Source of the DNA: Rhodospirillales bacterium
GTDB taxonomy: Bacteria > Pseudomonadota > Alphaproteobacteria > Rhodospirillales > Casp-alpha2
Reading direction: 5' to 3'
Assembly (NCBI GenBank): GCA_017644185.1
Contig: JAEPMA010000011.1
Span: 1 to 64,000 of the forward strand
Length of the DNA stretch: 64,000 nt
Shown one piece after another: positions 18,433 through 27,612 of the stretch (position 1 is the first letter of the stretch; every line of letters starts with the position of its first letter). Below the pieces are notes generated by a model. It was not told where the DNA came from and searched no databases. It saw only the letters and a list, made by a program, of their open reading frames with translations. The position numbers and the translations under genes were made by a program.

Positions 18433-20274
18433 TCATGCGGCGCCGTGGCGTTCAGACACATACGCCGCGTCCTCTAGATGTAACTTAACACGGGTTCGGC
18501 CCTGCCAGCTATCGGCTTTAAGTTTCCCCGCGACATGTACCGGGACATCCGCCGATGACAGCAAAAGCTCACCCAGAGGCGTGCCGACGGAACGGAAGCA
18601 AATCCCCTCCAATGTTCCCCCGCCCGTGCCCTGCTGCAGGGAGAAACGGATATGATCGCTGCCGACGATATCTGCGAACGTGATCCTTACGTTCTTGATC
18701 GCGAGGCGTGGCTCCGGGTTTCCGGGCCCGAAGGGTGCGAGGGCAGCGATTTCCGTAGCCAAGTCCAGTGTCGCGCCCCGTATCGCGATCGCACCCTCGA
18801 GCCTCAGATCGGGCTTGATCAGCGCCCCGCCGGTCTGCGCCGCAATCCGCTCGTTGAGAAATGCCTGAAAATCCGATAGTGCGCTGCGCGAGACGGAGAA
18901 CCCCGCCGCCATGGCGTGGCCGCCCCCCTTGATCAAAATTCCCTTCTGCCGGGCGGCGATGATTGCAGCACCCAGATCGACCCCGATCACGGACCGTCCC
19001 GAACCGATGCCGGTTTCGCCATCCATCGCGATCACGCAGGCCGGGCGATGGTAGCGTTCAACCAGCCGGCTGGCGACGATGCCGACCACGCCCGGGTGCC
19101 ATCCGTCTCCGGCGCAAACGACGACCGCGCCCGGTTCGGGGCTGGCGTCCAGTTGCCGAATGGCGTCCTCGAAACATGCGGTTTCGATATCGCGGCGTTC
19201 CCCATTCAAAATATCCAGCTTTGTCGCGATGGCAGCCGCTTCACCCTGATCATCGGTCCGCAGGAGCTTCGCGCCCAGTCCCGAGTCGCCAATACGCCCG
19301 CCGGCGTTGATGCGCGGCCCGAGCACGAATCCCAGATGATAGCTTTCCGGCATGGAATTCAGTCCGGCGACGTCCGCCAGCGCACGCAACCCCGGATTAT
19401 CGCGCCGCGCCATTACTTTCAGCCCCTGCACCACGAACGCGCGGTTGATCCCTTCGAGTTTGACCACATCGCACACGGTCCCTAATGCGACGAGATCGAG
19501 CCAACGGGTCAGAACCGGTTCCGACCGCTCACCGCCCCAATATCCCCGCGCGCGCAATTCCCGGTTGATGGCGACAACGAACAGGAACGCGAGGCCGGCC
19601 GTGCACAAATGTCCGTAGACCCGGTCTTCATCCATGCGGTTGGGATTGACCAACGCATGCACCGTGGGCAGTTCAGGCTCCGCTTCATGATGATCGATCA
19701 CCACAATGTCCAGGCCCGCATTCGTCCCGGCCCTGAGCGCGTCGAACGCGGTTGTGCCGCAATCGAGCGCGACCAACACGTTCGTTCCCTTTCCCGCCAG
19801 CATCTCAAGCGCGCTCACACTCGGCCCGTAACCTTCGTTCAGGCGATCGGGAATGTAGACCTCGGTTTTCGCGCCGGCGCCCTTTAAAAAGCGCGCCAGG
19901 ACTGCCGACGAAGTCGCGCCGTCGACGTCGTAGTCGGCGAACAGCGTGATGTTCTCGCCCTTCATGACGGCGTCCGCCAGACGTTTGGCGGCCTTGTCCA
20001 TGTCCTTGAAGCGGCTCGGATCGGGCAGCAGATCCTTGAGTGTCGGCGATAGGAAGCTGTCCGCATCCTCGATACCTATGCCGCGCGCGGTGAGTGCGCG
20101 CGCCGAGATATCGGATATCGACAAAGCCTGCGACAGCGCGAGGGCAGCCCGTTCATTCACCTCCCGCAAAACCCAGCGACGGCCCGTGACCGATTGCTCG
20201 ACCCCCGCGAAGGCATCGCTCATCGGTACGTCGGGGATCGCGTCAACCGACCGGAGGCCGGCGGGTAAAGTCAT
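18433..20274 (-). CDS. recJ: Single-stranded-DNA-specific exonuclease RecJ
   Basis: A 613-residue 5'-3' single-strand DNA exonuclease used in recombination and mismatch repair. DHH-domain motifs are FADYDVDGATSSAVLARF near residue 117, LDCGTTAFDAL and VIDHHEAEPELPT near 195. The DHHA1 RNA/DNA-binding motif IKGGGHAMAAGFSV is near 455. The C-terminal OB-like segment has FGPGNPEPRLAIKNVRI. The ATG at 20274 is preceded by GAGG, which supports this start even though it overlaps glpX by 32 bp. A start at 20223 would avoid overlap but lacks a ribosome site. Confidence 0.95.
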   Translation of the reverse strand: MTLPAGLRSVDAIPDVPMSDAFAGVEQSVTGRRWVLREVNERAALALSQALSISDISARALTARGIGIEDADSFLSPTLKDLLPDPSRFKDMDKAAKRLADAVMKGENITLFADYDVDGATSSAVLARFLKGAGAKTEVYIPDRLNEGYGPSVSALEMLAGKGTNVLVALDCGTTAFDALRAGTNAGLDIVVIDHHEAEPELPTVHALVNPNRMDEDRVYGHLCTAGLAFLFVVAINRELRARGYWGGERSEPVLTRWLDLVALGTVCDVVKLEGINRAFVVQGLKVMARRDNPGLRALADVAGLNSMPESYHLGFVLGPRINAGGRIGDSGLGAKLLRTDDQGEAAAIATKLDILNGERRDIETACFEDAIRQLDASPEPGAVVVCAGDGWHPGVVGIVASRLVERYHRPACVIAMDGETGIGSGRSVIGVDLGAAIIAARQKGILIKGGGHAMAAGFSVSRSALSDFQAFLNERIAAQTGGALIKPDLRLEGAIAIRGATLDLATEIAALAPFGPGNPEPRLAIKNVRITFADIVGSDHIRFSLQQGTGGGTLEGICFRSVGTPLGELLLSSADVPVHVAGKLKADSWQGRTRVKLHLEDAAYVSERHGAA

Positions 20275-21220
20275 GGTGTGCCTCGATAAAGCGGTAAGTG
20301 CCGGTAAGTGAGCGTACCACCAGTGAATGGCTGACGGCGCCGCTGGGGCCGCTGCGGATACCCGCTAGTATCGCGCCGTATGTGATGCCGGTGGCGGCAA
20401 AGGTGATATTACCACTGGCCATTTCACGCTCGTTGTAGATCTTGTCGAAATCCTCGATGCCGACGTCTTTGGCGAGCAGGCGGTCATCGTCTTTGCGGGC
20501 AAACAGGCGCCCCTGCATCTGCCCGCCGAAGCCACGAAGCGCGGCGGCGGAGAGAATGCCCTGCGGGGCCGCACCGATGCCCATGTAGATGTCGACCCCC
20601 CCATCATCCAGAGCGGTCGCAATCGCCGCCGAAACGTCGCCCCCTAAAATAAGCCGCACACGCGCACCGGCGGCGCGGACTTTTTCGAGGAGCGTGCTGT
20701 GCCGCGGACGGTCCAACATACAAACCACCAGATCCGAAATCGGCACCGACTTCGCCGCCGCCAGGGCCTTGAGGTTGTCTTCCGGTTCGCGGTCCAGGTC
20801 GATGACGCCCTCGGGTAGCCCGGGACCGACCGCAATTTTGCTCATATAGATGTCGGGCACTTTCAAAAAGCCCCCGCCCTCGGCCATCGCGACTGTCGAA
20901 ATCGCGTTCGGTCCGCCACGCGCGACGATACTCGCCCCTTCGAGAGCGACGACCGCGACATCGACCTCAGGCCCCTGTCCGGTCCCCACTTTTTCGTCGA
21001 GATACAGTTTATCAACCTCTCCCTGCCGCCCTTCACCAACGCGCACGGTGCCGTCGATGGCGAGACTGCTCAAAAGGGCATGGGCGGCGGAAATGGCGGC
21101 TTGATCGGCCTCCATGTGATCGCCGGACCCCATGTGACGATAGGCCGCAAGCGCGGCCGCTTCGGTCACACGAACCAGTTCGAGGGATAAATTCCGATCT
21201 TTCGCTGCAGGTTCTGACAT
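20243..21220 (-). CDS. glpX: Class II fructose-1,6-bisphosphatase GlpX
   Basis: A 325-residue class II fructose-bisphosphatase (in autotrophs often also sedoheptulose-bisphosphatase). Family blocks are AALAAYRHMGSGDHMEADQ, VRVGEGRQGEVDKLYL, GTGQGPEVDVAVVALEG and MGIGAAPQGILSAAALRGFGGQMQGR. These hold the metal-binding Asp and Glu residues. It lies 131 bp downstream of homoserine dehydrogenase and overlaps recJ by 32 bp, indicating a recJ-glpX transcript that continues toward the dCMP deaminase gene. Confidence 0.95.
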   Translation of the reverse strand: MSEPAAKDRNLSLELVRVTEAAALAAYRHMGSGDHMEADQAAISAAHALLSSLAIDGTVRVGEGRQGEVDKLYLDEKVGTGQGPEVDVAVVALEGASIVARGGPNAISTVAMAEGGGFLKVPDIYMSKIAVGPGLPEGVIDLDREPEDNLKALAAAKSVPISDLVVCMLDRPRHSTLLEKVRAAGARVRLILGGDVSAAIATALDDGGVDIYMGIGAAPQGILSAAALRGFGGQMQGRLFARKDDDRLLAKDVGIEDFDKIYNEREMASGNITFAATGITYGAILAGIRSGPSGAVSHSLVVRSLTGTYRFIEAHHDFTRRPPVG

Positions 21221-21351
21221 GGGTCTATTCTGTCCGTATCGACATGCGAACTAAAGGGAGAATACGTGATTGTTTGGAGAAACACCCGACGCAAACGAAA
21301 ATCGACGGTTATCCAAGCCTGCACACGGCCCTAAGGCCGGTTGTCTACGGC

Positions 21352-22641
21352 TTAGAGCGCCTCGATTCGTATCACCACCGGGGGTTCGACGACGGCACCA
21401 ATGTTGGTGATCTGCTCGACCGCGCGGCGCATGGCTGCTTCTTCGGTTTCATGTAGGGTCATCACGACGGGGACGATCTGGCCCGGATCACGCGAACGCT
21501 GCAACACCGATTCCATGGACACGTCGTTGTCCGTCAACGCGGTCGCGATCTCGGCGAATACCCCTGATCTGTCGACCACGTTGAAGCGCACGTAATAGGC
21601 CCCCTGGTGACGTTCCATGGGACGCGTCGGCATATCCTTCAGTTCACTTGCCGGCACACCGAACAACGGCACCCGATGGCCCCGCGCAATATCGAGGATA
21701 TCCGCGACTACCGCCGACGCGGTCGGTCCGCCACCGGCCCCCCGGCCTTCGTGAAGGACCGTATCGACGAAATCGCCATTCGCAACCACCGCATTGAACG
21801 AGCCTTCGACGTGATTGATGGGAGCGTCGATGGGCACCATACAGGCGTGTACACGCTGCTCGATCACATCGCCGTCGACGGATGCGATGCCCAGAAGCTT
21901 GATCCCGAAACCCAGTTCTTCGGCGAATTGAATATCGATGGGCGCGATTTCGCGAATACCCTCGACATGAATGCCGTCGAAATCGATCTTTGTCCCGAAC
22001 GACAGTGCCGACAGGATCGCCAGCTTGTGCGCCGTATCGATGCCATCGACGTCGAAAGTCGGATCGGCCTCGGCGTAACCGAGTTTCTGCGCCTCTTCGA
22101 GGACATCGTCGAAACTGCGGCCGGTATCGCGCATTTCGGTCAGGATGTAATTGCACGTGCCGTTGAGGATGCCGTAGACCCGCGTAATCCCGTTCGCGGC
22201 CAATCCCTCTCTCAACCCCTTGAGGATCGGAATTCCACCCGCGACGGCAGCCTCGCAATAGATCGCGGCGCCGGATTTCTCAGCGATTTGAGCGAGATCG
22301 GCGCCGTGATGGGCGATCAATGCCTTGTTCGCGGTCACCACGTGCTTGCCGTTCCCGAGCGCCTTTTCGGCGAGCGCCTTGGCAACGCCGTCCGAGCCCC
22401 CGATCAATTCAACCACCAGATCGATGTCGTCGGCGTCGGCCATCCCGGTCGGATCGTCATACCAACGGTAAGGTGCGATATCGACACCCCGATCGATCCC
22501 CTTGGAGCGCGCCGAAACGGAGACGATCTCTAGATCACAGCCGGCACGCGCCTGAAGGAGTTGTTTATGCGTTTCGATGACCTTGACGGTTCCCGCCCCG
22601 ACTGTACCAAGTCCGGCGATCCCTATTCTGAGCGCACTCAT
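21352..22641 (-). CDS. hom: Homoserine dehydrogenase
   Basis: A 429-residue NAD(P)-dependent enzyme converting aspartate semialdehyde to homoserine for threonine and methionine synthesis. It has the N-terminal Rossmann motif GIAGLGTVGAGTV, the catalytic core GILNGTCNYILTEM with EAQKLGYAEADPTFDVDGIDTAHKLAIL, and a C-terminal ACT domain (from about 350, RFNVVDRSGVFAEIATALTD) for feedback by threonine. It overlaps the upstream aminotransferase by 4 bp and its ATG follows GGAGG. Confidence 0.96.
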   Translation of the reverse strand: MSALRIGIAGLGTVGAGTVKVIETHKQLLQARAGCDLEIVSVSARSKGIDRGVDIAPYRWYDDPTGMADADDIDLVVELIGGSDGVAKALAEKALGNGKHVVTANKALIAHHGADLAQIAEKSGAAIYCEAAVAGGIPILKGLREGLAANGITRVYGILNGTCNYILTEMRDTGRSFDDVLEEAQKLGYAEADPTFDVDGIDTAHKLAILSALSFGTKIDFDGIHVEGIREIAPIDIQFAEELGFGIKLLGIASVDGDVIEQRVHACMVPIDAPINHVEGSFNAVVANGDFVDTVLHEGRGAGGGPTASAVVADILDIARGHRVPLFGVPASELKDMPTRPMERHQGAYYVRFNVVDRSGVFAEIATALTDNDVSMESVLQRSRDPGQIVPVVMTLHETEEAAMRRAVEQITNIGAVVEPPVVIRIEAL

Positions 22642-23861
22642 GACGCCTCCTTGGTCCGCGCCTGGCCCGGCTCGGCGTTGACGCCGCGGCTTTTCAGGAA
22701 GTTCTTGATATTGCGCACCGCCTGACGGGTCCGCTGAACATTTTCAACGAGCCCGATGCGCACGTGATCGTCACCATGCTCGCCGAATCCGAGCCCCGGC
22801 GCGACCGCCACTTCCGCCTCACTCAGCAGGAGCTTGGAGAATTCGATGGAGCCCATATCCTTGAACGCCGGCGGGATCGGCGCCCACGCGAACATCGTCG
22901 CGGGCGGTGACGGAATGTCCCACCCCGCACCGGCCAGTCCCTCGATCAGGATGTCGCGGCGCTCTTTATATATGGCGCGGAATTCATCGACGCAGTCCTG
23001 CGGGCCGTTCAACGCAGCGGCGGCGGCGACCTGAATGGGGGTGAACGCACCGTAATCCAGGTAGGACTTCACCCGCGCCAGGGCGGCGATCAGGCGTTCG
23101 TTGCCCACGGCGAAACCGATCCGCCAGCCCGGCATCGAGTACGTCTTACTCATCGACGTGAACTCAACCGAGATGTCCCACGCCTTCGGCAATTGCAGGA
23201 TGGAAGGTGGTGGATTGTCGTCGAAATATATCTCGGCATACGCCAAATCTGACAGGATCCATATCCCGTGATAGCGGCAGAAATCGACGACTTCCTCGTA
23301 GAAATCCAGGGTCGCGAGGGCGGCCGTTGGATTGTTGGGATAGTTGAGCACCACGGCCGTCGGTTTGGGAACGCTGTGCTGGACCGCACGGTCGAGTGCG
23401 GCCATGAATTCCGGACCCGGCTCTACCGGGATCGAGCGCGCCGCCGCGCCGGCGATGATAAAGCCGAACTGATGGATCGGGTAACTCGGGTTCGGCACAA
23501 GGATGACGTCACCCGGGCTGGTGATGGCCTGCGACAGGTTCGCCAGCCCCTCTTTCGAGCCGAGCGTCACGATGGCCTGTTTCTCAGGGTCCACACCGAC
23601 CCCGAAGCGGCGACCGTAATAACCGGCAATCGCCTTTCGCAGGCCCGGAATGCCGCGCGAATTCGAGTAGCGGTGGGTCTTCGGGTTATCGATGGTTTCC
23701 TTGAGCTTTTCGACAATATGCTCGGGTGTCGGCAGATCCGGGTTGCCCATGCCGAAATCGATGATGTCGGCGCCTTCGGCGCGCGCGCGCGCCTTCATGT
23801 CGTTCACTTCCGAGAAGACATATGGCGGCATCCGCCGAATCTTGTAAAAATCACGCTCCAT
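22638..23861 (-). CDS. Aminotransferase class I/II (AlaC/LL-DAP aminotransferase-like)
   Basis: A 407-residue PLP-dependent aminotransferase. The Schiff-base lysine lies in TSMSKTYSMPGWRIGFAVG, the cofactor Asn/Pro block in VVLNYPNNPTAA and the Asp/Tyr block in LSDLAYAEIYFDD. The N-terminal RRMPPYVFSEVNDMKARA and FGMGNPDLPTPEHIVEKL are typical of the group annotated as AlaC (glutamate-pyruvate) or LL-diaminopimelate aminotransferase. Coupling by a 4-bp overlap to homoserine dehydrogenase suggests aspartate-family amino acid metabolism, but sequence alone does not fix the substrate. Confidence 0.88.
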   Translation of the reverse strand: MERDFYKIRRMPPYVFSEVNDMKARARAEGADIIDFGMGNPDLPTPEHIVEKLKETIDNPKTHRYSNSRGIPGLRKAIAGYYGRRFGVGVDPEKQAIVTLGSKEGLANLSQAITSPGDVILVPNPSYPIHQFGFIIAGAAARSIPVEPGPEFMAALDRAVQHSVPKPTAVVLNYPNNPTAALATLDFYEEVVDFCRYHGIWILSDLAYAEIYFDDNPPPSILQLPKAWDISVEFTSMSKTYSMPGWRIGFAVGNERLIAALARVKSYLDYGAFTPIQVAAAAALNGPQDCVDEFRAIYKERRDILIEGLAGAGWDIPSPPATMFAWAPIPPAFKDMGSIEFSKLLLSEAEVAVAPGLGFGEHGDDHVRIGLVENVQRTRQAVRNIKNFLKSRGVNAEPGQARTKEAS

Positions 23862-24122
23862 AGTAGCCCTTCGTCACAAAACCATTATGGGAATATTGGG
23901 GATCATCGTCCCCCTCAACTCTTAAAATGTTTTTGATAATAATCGCATGTTTGTCGAGAATTCTGCGCTTTCGAGCACCAGCGCGTGGCCTATCTAGCAT
24001 CATTGCAGGCTTCACACAACGGCCTGCCACCGCGGCAAAACCCTAATGTTGCAGCCAATTCCGCAGTCAAAAATACGATTTCGCAATGGGCGATGGTGCT
24101 CGCCCTCGACACTCGAAGACGA

Positions 24123-25325
24123 TCAGTTGGAGAGATAGATTTCCGTGCGGCGGTTACCCGCTTCGCCCGACGGCATCACCTCAAGATAGATCGGGTGATT
24201 ATCGCCGACTGCGGCGGTCAGGATACGATCAGCCGCAATGCCCAGCCGCTGCAGTTCGGTCGCCACCTGATTGGCGCGTTGGACCGACACTTCATAATTG
24301 GCCTGTTTATGCCGCGACGGATCCATGTTGCGCGTCCGCTGGCTGGCGTGGCCGATGACACGCACGGTGGCATTGTGCTGACGCTGCAGGCGCGCCACGT
24401 CGGCCAAAATCTTGCGGTCGTTGCTATCCAGCCCGGAAGAGCCATTCTTGAAAAGGATGGTCGCCACGCGCGTCGAGGACGACGGCAAAGGCAATGCCCC
24501 GTTGTTGGCCACGGGACCGGATCCGAATTGCTGCTGGCCGGTGCCGACGTTGCGGAACTGTAATCCCGAAGGGGCCGCCGCCATTGATGTCTCGATACCG
24601 CCGGAGGAGATGATTACGGTCCCCTGCCCGTCACCGATGGCTTCCATGTCGGACGGCAAGAGCGAGCCCTGGTCGGCTGCACGGGCCTGAATTTCGGCGA
24701 GTGAACGCTGCAGGCGTTCTTTCATCCCAGGGTCGACGCCATAGGTCGAATCCGGACCGCCGGAAACCGCCGTGACAGGTTCCGTCGTGGTCTGCGTCGC
24801 GCTCTGGGTCACGGTTTCAGGCTTTTTGGGCTCGGGCGTCGGCGGCGCTTCGGCGGCCGTTACCGGTTTGGCCGGCTGCGGGGTGGGCGCGGCGCCCTGC
24901 GCTTCAACTTGTGGGGCGGGCGGCGGGGTCTTGTCTTCTGCATAGAGCGAATCTTTTGCGGCTTCGTCCTGGCGCTGCACGCTGTCCGCATATTTGCGGC
25001 CCTGGGTATCCGCGGCAAGACCACTGGTCATGTTCTCGCGCTGCGCCATCTGCTGGTCGACACGCGCCAGATTCGGTGACGAGTCGTCGGCGCCCGGCGA
25101 TGCCTTGCCGCGGTCGGCCTGAAGCTGGTTTTCCTGATCCCCTGATGACTGGTTACTGGCCGAAGAGGAACCCGTCGCTGAATCGTACCAAGCGACCGGG
25201 TTGATCGCGTCCGGCACTTTCGAGCAGCCGGTGATCGCAAGCGAACTGCCGATGAGCAGCGCCATACCGCGGAGCATACTCCCGTAGCCGGTCCACCGCG
25301 TTGCGGTCTCAAGCGTCGATTTCAT
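24123..25325 (-). CDS. OmpA-family outer-membrane lipoprotein
   Basis: A 400-residue protein with a lipoprotein signal (h-region MALLIGSSLA, lipobox ITGC with Cys34). A long low-complexity Pro/Ala/Thr/Gln linker (about 45-200) follows. The C-terminal OmpA-like peptidoglycan-binding domain (about 290-400) has VIGHASQRTRNMDPSRHKQANYEVSVQRANQV and GNRRTEIYL. It should tether the outer membrane to the cell wall. AGGGG precedes the ATG. It is monocistronic, with 261 bp of noncoding DNA downstream of the next gene's start. Confidence 0.85.
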   Translation of the reverse strand: MKSTLETATRWTGYGSMLRGMALLIGSSLAITGCSKVPDAINPVAWYDSATGSSSASNQSSGDQENQLQADRGKASPGADDSSPNLARVDQQMAQRENMTSGLAADTQGRKYADSVQRQDEAAKDSLYAEDKTPPPAPQVEAQGAAPTPQPAKPVTAAEAPPTPEPKKPETVTQSATQTTTEPVTAVSGGPDSTYGVDPGMKERLQRSLAEIQARAADQGSLLPSDMEAIGDGQGTVIISSGGIETSMAAAPSGLQFRNVGTGQQQFGSGPVANNGALPLPSSSTRVATILFKNGSSGLDSNDRKILADVARLQRQHNATVRVIGHASQRTRNMDPSRHKQANYEVSVQRANQVATELQRLGIAADRILTAAVGDNHPIYLEVMPSGEAGNRRTEIYLSN

Positions 25326-25670
25326 TGCGCCCCTAGCTCCCTCGTCTTTCCCTGTTCGGCCCGCGGATTGATCCTGGCGTTCCGTGCCCCGGTGTGCGGA
25401 TGACGCGGTTACGCCGCCGCATCGAATCCATTATTGTCCTTCACTGCGCTATTGAAAGCATAACATACAGTTTGCGCAAGATTTTACATTGCTCACAAAG
25501 GGTTAAATCTTTACAAACGCCTGAAAATGTTGCATTGCACAATCACGTTCTCCATATACGGAACACGGTGGCCCGGCAGGTGATCGAAACCGGTGCCGCC
25601 CGGTCGGGCTGCGACCCGCTCGTTATCATGATTTGCTGTTTTTTCAAAGACTTCTGAGAGGTGGTTTAAA
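25326..25670. other. 345-bp divergent intergenic region upstream of phaC
   Basis: No convincing gene is present; a short plus-strand frame at 25394-25657 has no ribosome site or recognisable product. An AT-rich core (about 25430-25540) should hold the phaC promoter and the promoter of the divergent OmpA lipoprotein gene. A TGCA-T-TGCA dyad at 25530-25540 is described separately. The phaC ATG is preceded by GAGAGGTGG. Confidence 0.6.
25530..25540. promoter_or_regulatory. PhaR-like operator upstream of phaC
   Basis: TTGCATTGCAC contains the 9-bp dyad TGCA-T-TGCA about 130 bp upstream of the phaC start. The same TGCA-N-TGCA core occurs twice upstream of the phasin gene at 57081. PhaR repressors bind TGC-rich dyads near PHA genes in other Alphaproteobacteria. 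Assignment here is by motif and context only. Confidence 0.45.
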
Positions 25671-27473
25671 ATGACGGATCAATCGAAGCAAAACATCGAC
25701 GTCGATGAATCGCAGATCTCAGAAACCATGGCCGACATTGCTGAACGCTCGCAGCGGTTGGTACAGGAATTCCTAAACAAGCAATCCCACCCGGGCAGCA
25801 AGTCCGTCGGCATCGACGACCCGCTGAATATTGGCAGCGCGTTCCTCGAGATGACGACCAAGATGATGACCCAGCCTCATAAGATGGTCGAAGCCAACAT
25901 GAACCTTTGGCAGGACTATATGAAGCTTTGGCAGAGCACCGCGAGCCGCATGATGGGTCAGGAAACCGCGCCCATCGTCGAGCCGGCCCGCGACGACCGC
26001 CGCTTCAAGAACGAAGCCTGGGAAAACGACGTCTTCGATTTCATCAAGCAATCCTATCTCCTGACCTCCAACTGGATGGAAAACACCGTCAGCGATGTCG
26101 AAGGTCTGGACAAGAAGACCAAACAGAAGGTCGAGTTCTTCACCAAGCAGTACGCCGACGCCCTGTCACCGACCAACTTCGTCATGACGAATCCGGAAGT
26201 ATTGCAGACGACGATCGAAAGCCGGGGCGAGAACCTCGTCAACGGGCTCAGAAACCTGCTCGAAGACCTTGAGCGCGGTGACGGCAAACTTGCCATCAAG
26301 ATGACTGATACCGACGCATTCGAAGTCGGCAAGAACGTCGCCACGACGCCGGGTAAAGTGGTGTTCCGCAACGACCTGATGGAGCTGATCCAGTACACCC
26401 CGACGACCGAAAAGGTCGCCAAGACGCCGTTGCTGATCTGCCCGCCGTGGATCAACAAGTTCTACATTCTCGATCTCCGCGAAAAGAACTCCTTCATCAA
26501 ATGGGCGGTCGAACAAGGGAACACCGTGTTCGTAATCTCGTGGGTCAACCCGGACCGCAAGCTGGCGATGAAGACCTTCGAGGATTACATGCTCGAAGGT
26601 CCCCTCGCCGCGATCGAAGCGATCAAGCAGGCAACCGGCGAACCCGACGTTAACGCCATCGGCTACTGCATTGGCGGTACGTTGCTTGCGACCACGTTGG
26701 CCTACATGGCCGCGAAAAAGATCAAGGGTGTCAAATCGGCGACGTTCTTCACGACCATGGTCGACTTCGAAGAGGCCGGCGACCTGGGTGTCTTCATCGA
26801 CGACACGTCGCTCAAGAATCTCGAAGACAAGATGAATGAACGCGGCTTCCTCGAAGGCAGCGAGATGGCGAACACCTTCAACATGATGAAGGCCAATGAT
26901 CTGGTGTGGTCGTTCGTCGTCAACAACTACCTGCTTGGCAAGGACCCGTTCCCGTTCGACCTGCTGTTCTGGAACTCGGATTCGACGCGTATGCCGGCGG
27001 CGATGCACAGCTTCTATCTGCGCAACATGTATCTCGATAACAAACTGGTCGAACCGGGCGGGATCGAGATCGACGGGGTCAAGCTCGACCTCCGCAAGAT
27101 CAAGGTCCCCACCTACATCATCTCGACGCGCGAAGATCACATCGCACCCTGGAAGCCGACCTATAAAGCGACGCAACTCTATTCCGGCGAAATCCGCTTC
27201 ATCCTGTCTGCGTCCGGCCACATCGCCGGTGTCGTCAATCCGCCGGCGGCGGGCAAGTACTGTTATTGGGTCAACGACGACATCCCCGCCGACCCGGACC
27301 AATGGCTGGCCGGCGCCGAACAGCACGAAGGTTCGTGGTGGCCGGATTGGGATAAGTGGGTCAAGCAGCACAGCCCGAAGGAGCTCGTCGACGCCCGTCA
27401 GCCGGGCGACGGCAAGCTCAAGGCGCTGTGCGATGCGCCGGGCACCTACGTCAACATGAAGGCCGAAGGCTAA
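25671..27473 (+). CDS. phaC: Class I poly(3-hydroxyalkanoate) synthase PhaC
   Basis: A 600-residue polymerase that joins (R)-3-hydroxyacyl-CoA units into PHA on the granule surface. The lipase-like box GYCIGGTLLA holds the catalytic Cys333. The Asp is in ISTREDHIAPW and the His in SASGHIAGVVNPP. The N-terminal half contains the family block LLICPPWINKFYILDL. Length is that of class I enzymes that need no PhaE/PhaR partner. No phaA, phaB or phaZ is adjacent; a phasin gene lies near 57 kb in this window. Confidence 0.95.
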   Translation: MTDQSKQNIDVDESQISETMADIAERSQRLVQEFLNKQSHPGSKSVGIDDPLNIGSAFLEMTTKMMTQPHKMVEANMNLWQDYMKLWQSTASRMMGQETAPIVEPARDDRRFKNEAWENDVFDFIKQSYLLTSNWMENTVSDVEGLDKKTKQKVEFFTKQYADALSPTNFVMTNPEVLQTTIESRGENLVNGLRNLLEDLERGDGKLAIKMTDTDAFEVGKNVATTPGKVVFRNDLMELIQYTPTTEKVAKTPLLICPPWINKFYILDLREKNSFIKWAVEQGNTVFVISWVNPDRKLAMKTFEDYMLEGPLAAIEAIKQATGEPDVNAIGYCIGGTLLATTLAYMAAKKIKGVKSATFFTTMVDFEEAGDLGVFIDDTSLKNLEDKMNERGFLEGSEMANTFNMMKANDLVWSFVVNNYLLGKDPFPFDLLFWNSDSTRMPAAMHSFYLRNMYLDNKLVEPGGIEIDGVKLDLRKIKVPTYIISTREDHIAPWKPTYKATQLYSGEIRFILSASGHIAGVVNPPAAGKYCYWVNDDIPADPDQWLAGAEQHEGSWWPDWDKWVKQHSPKELVDARQPGDGKLKALCDAPGTYVNMKAEG

Positions 27474-27496
27474 GCCTTACTGCTGTTTCCCGGGCG

Positions 27497-27526
27497 GACG
27501 GAGAGCGCGGCTAAGCACTCTCCGTC
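27497..27526 (+). terminator. Hairpin downstream of phaC, probable terminator
   Basis: GACGGAGAG (27497-27505) pairs perfectly with CTCTCCGTC (27518-27526) across a 12-base loop, 24 bp after the phaC stop. There is no T-run, so a factor-dependent or 3'-end-stabilising role is equally possible. Confidence 0.5.
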
Positions 27527-27612
27527 ATCCCAAACTTGATTTGGGATCCATACGGCGTTGCCGATCCCCCGCGCTTTCAATCATGGACCCTGAATCGAGT
27601 TCAGGGTGACGG
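27522..27612. repeat. Palindromic intergenic repeat R1
   Basis: Outer arms CCGTCA (27522) and TGACGG (27607) enclose two internal palindromes: TCCCAAA/TTTGGGA and CCCTGAA/TTCAGGG. The pattern (TCATCCC..GGGATCCA and TGGACCC..GGGTGACGG) resembles the dispersed palindromic repeats common in alphaproteobacterial genomes. It fills the tail-to-tail junction of phaC and the MocR gene, and its right end contains the MocR stop codon. Confidence 0.7.

Noticed and set aside
23985-24563. A 192-codon plus-strand frame over the end of the OmpA lipoprotein gene.
   Set aside because: Overlaps the conserved OmpA domain on the other strand; no signature of its own.
25394-25657. An 87-codon plus-strand frame upstream of phaC.
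   Set aside because: No ribosome site, no similarity recognised, and it covers the phaC promoter and operator-like dyad.
26166-27371. A 401-codon frame antisense to phaC.
   Set aside because: Shadow of phaC with no family signature.
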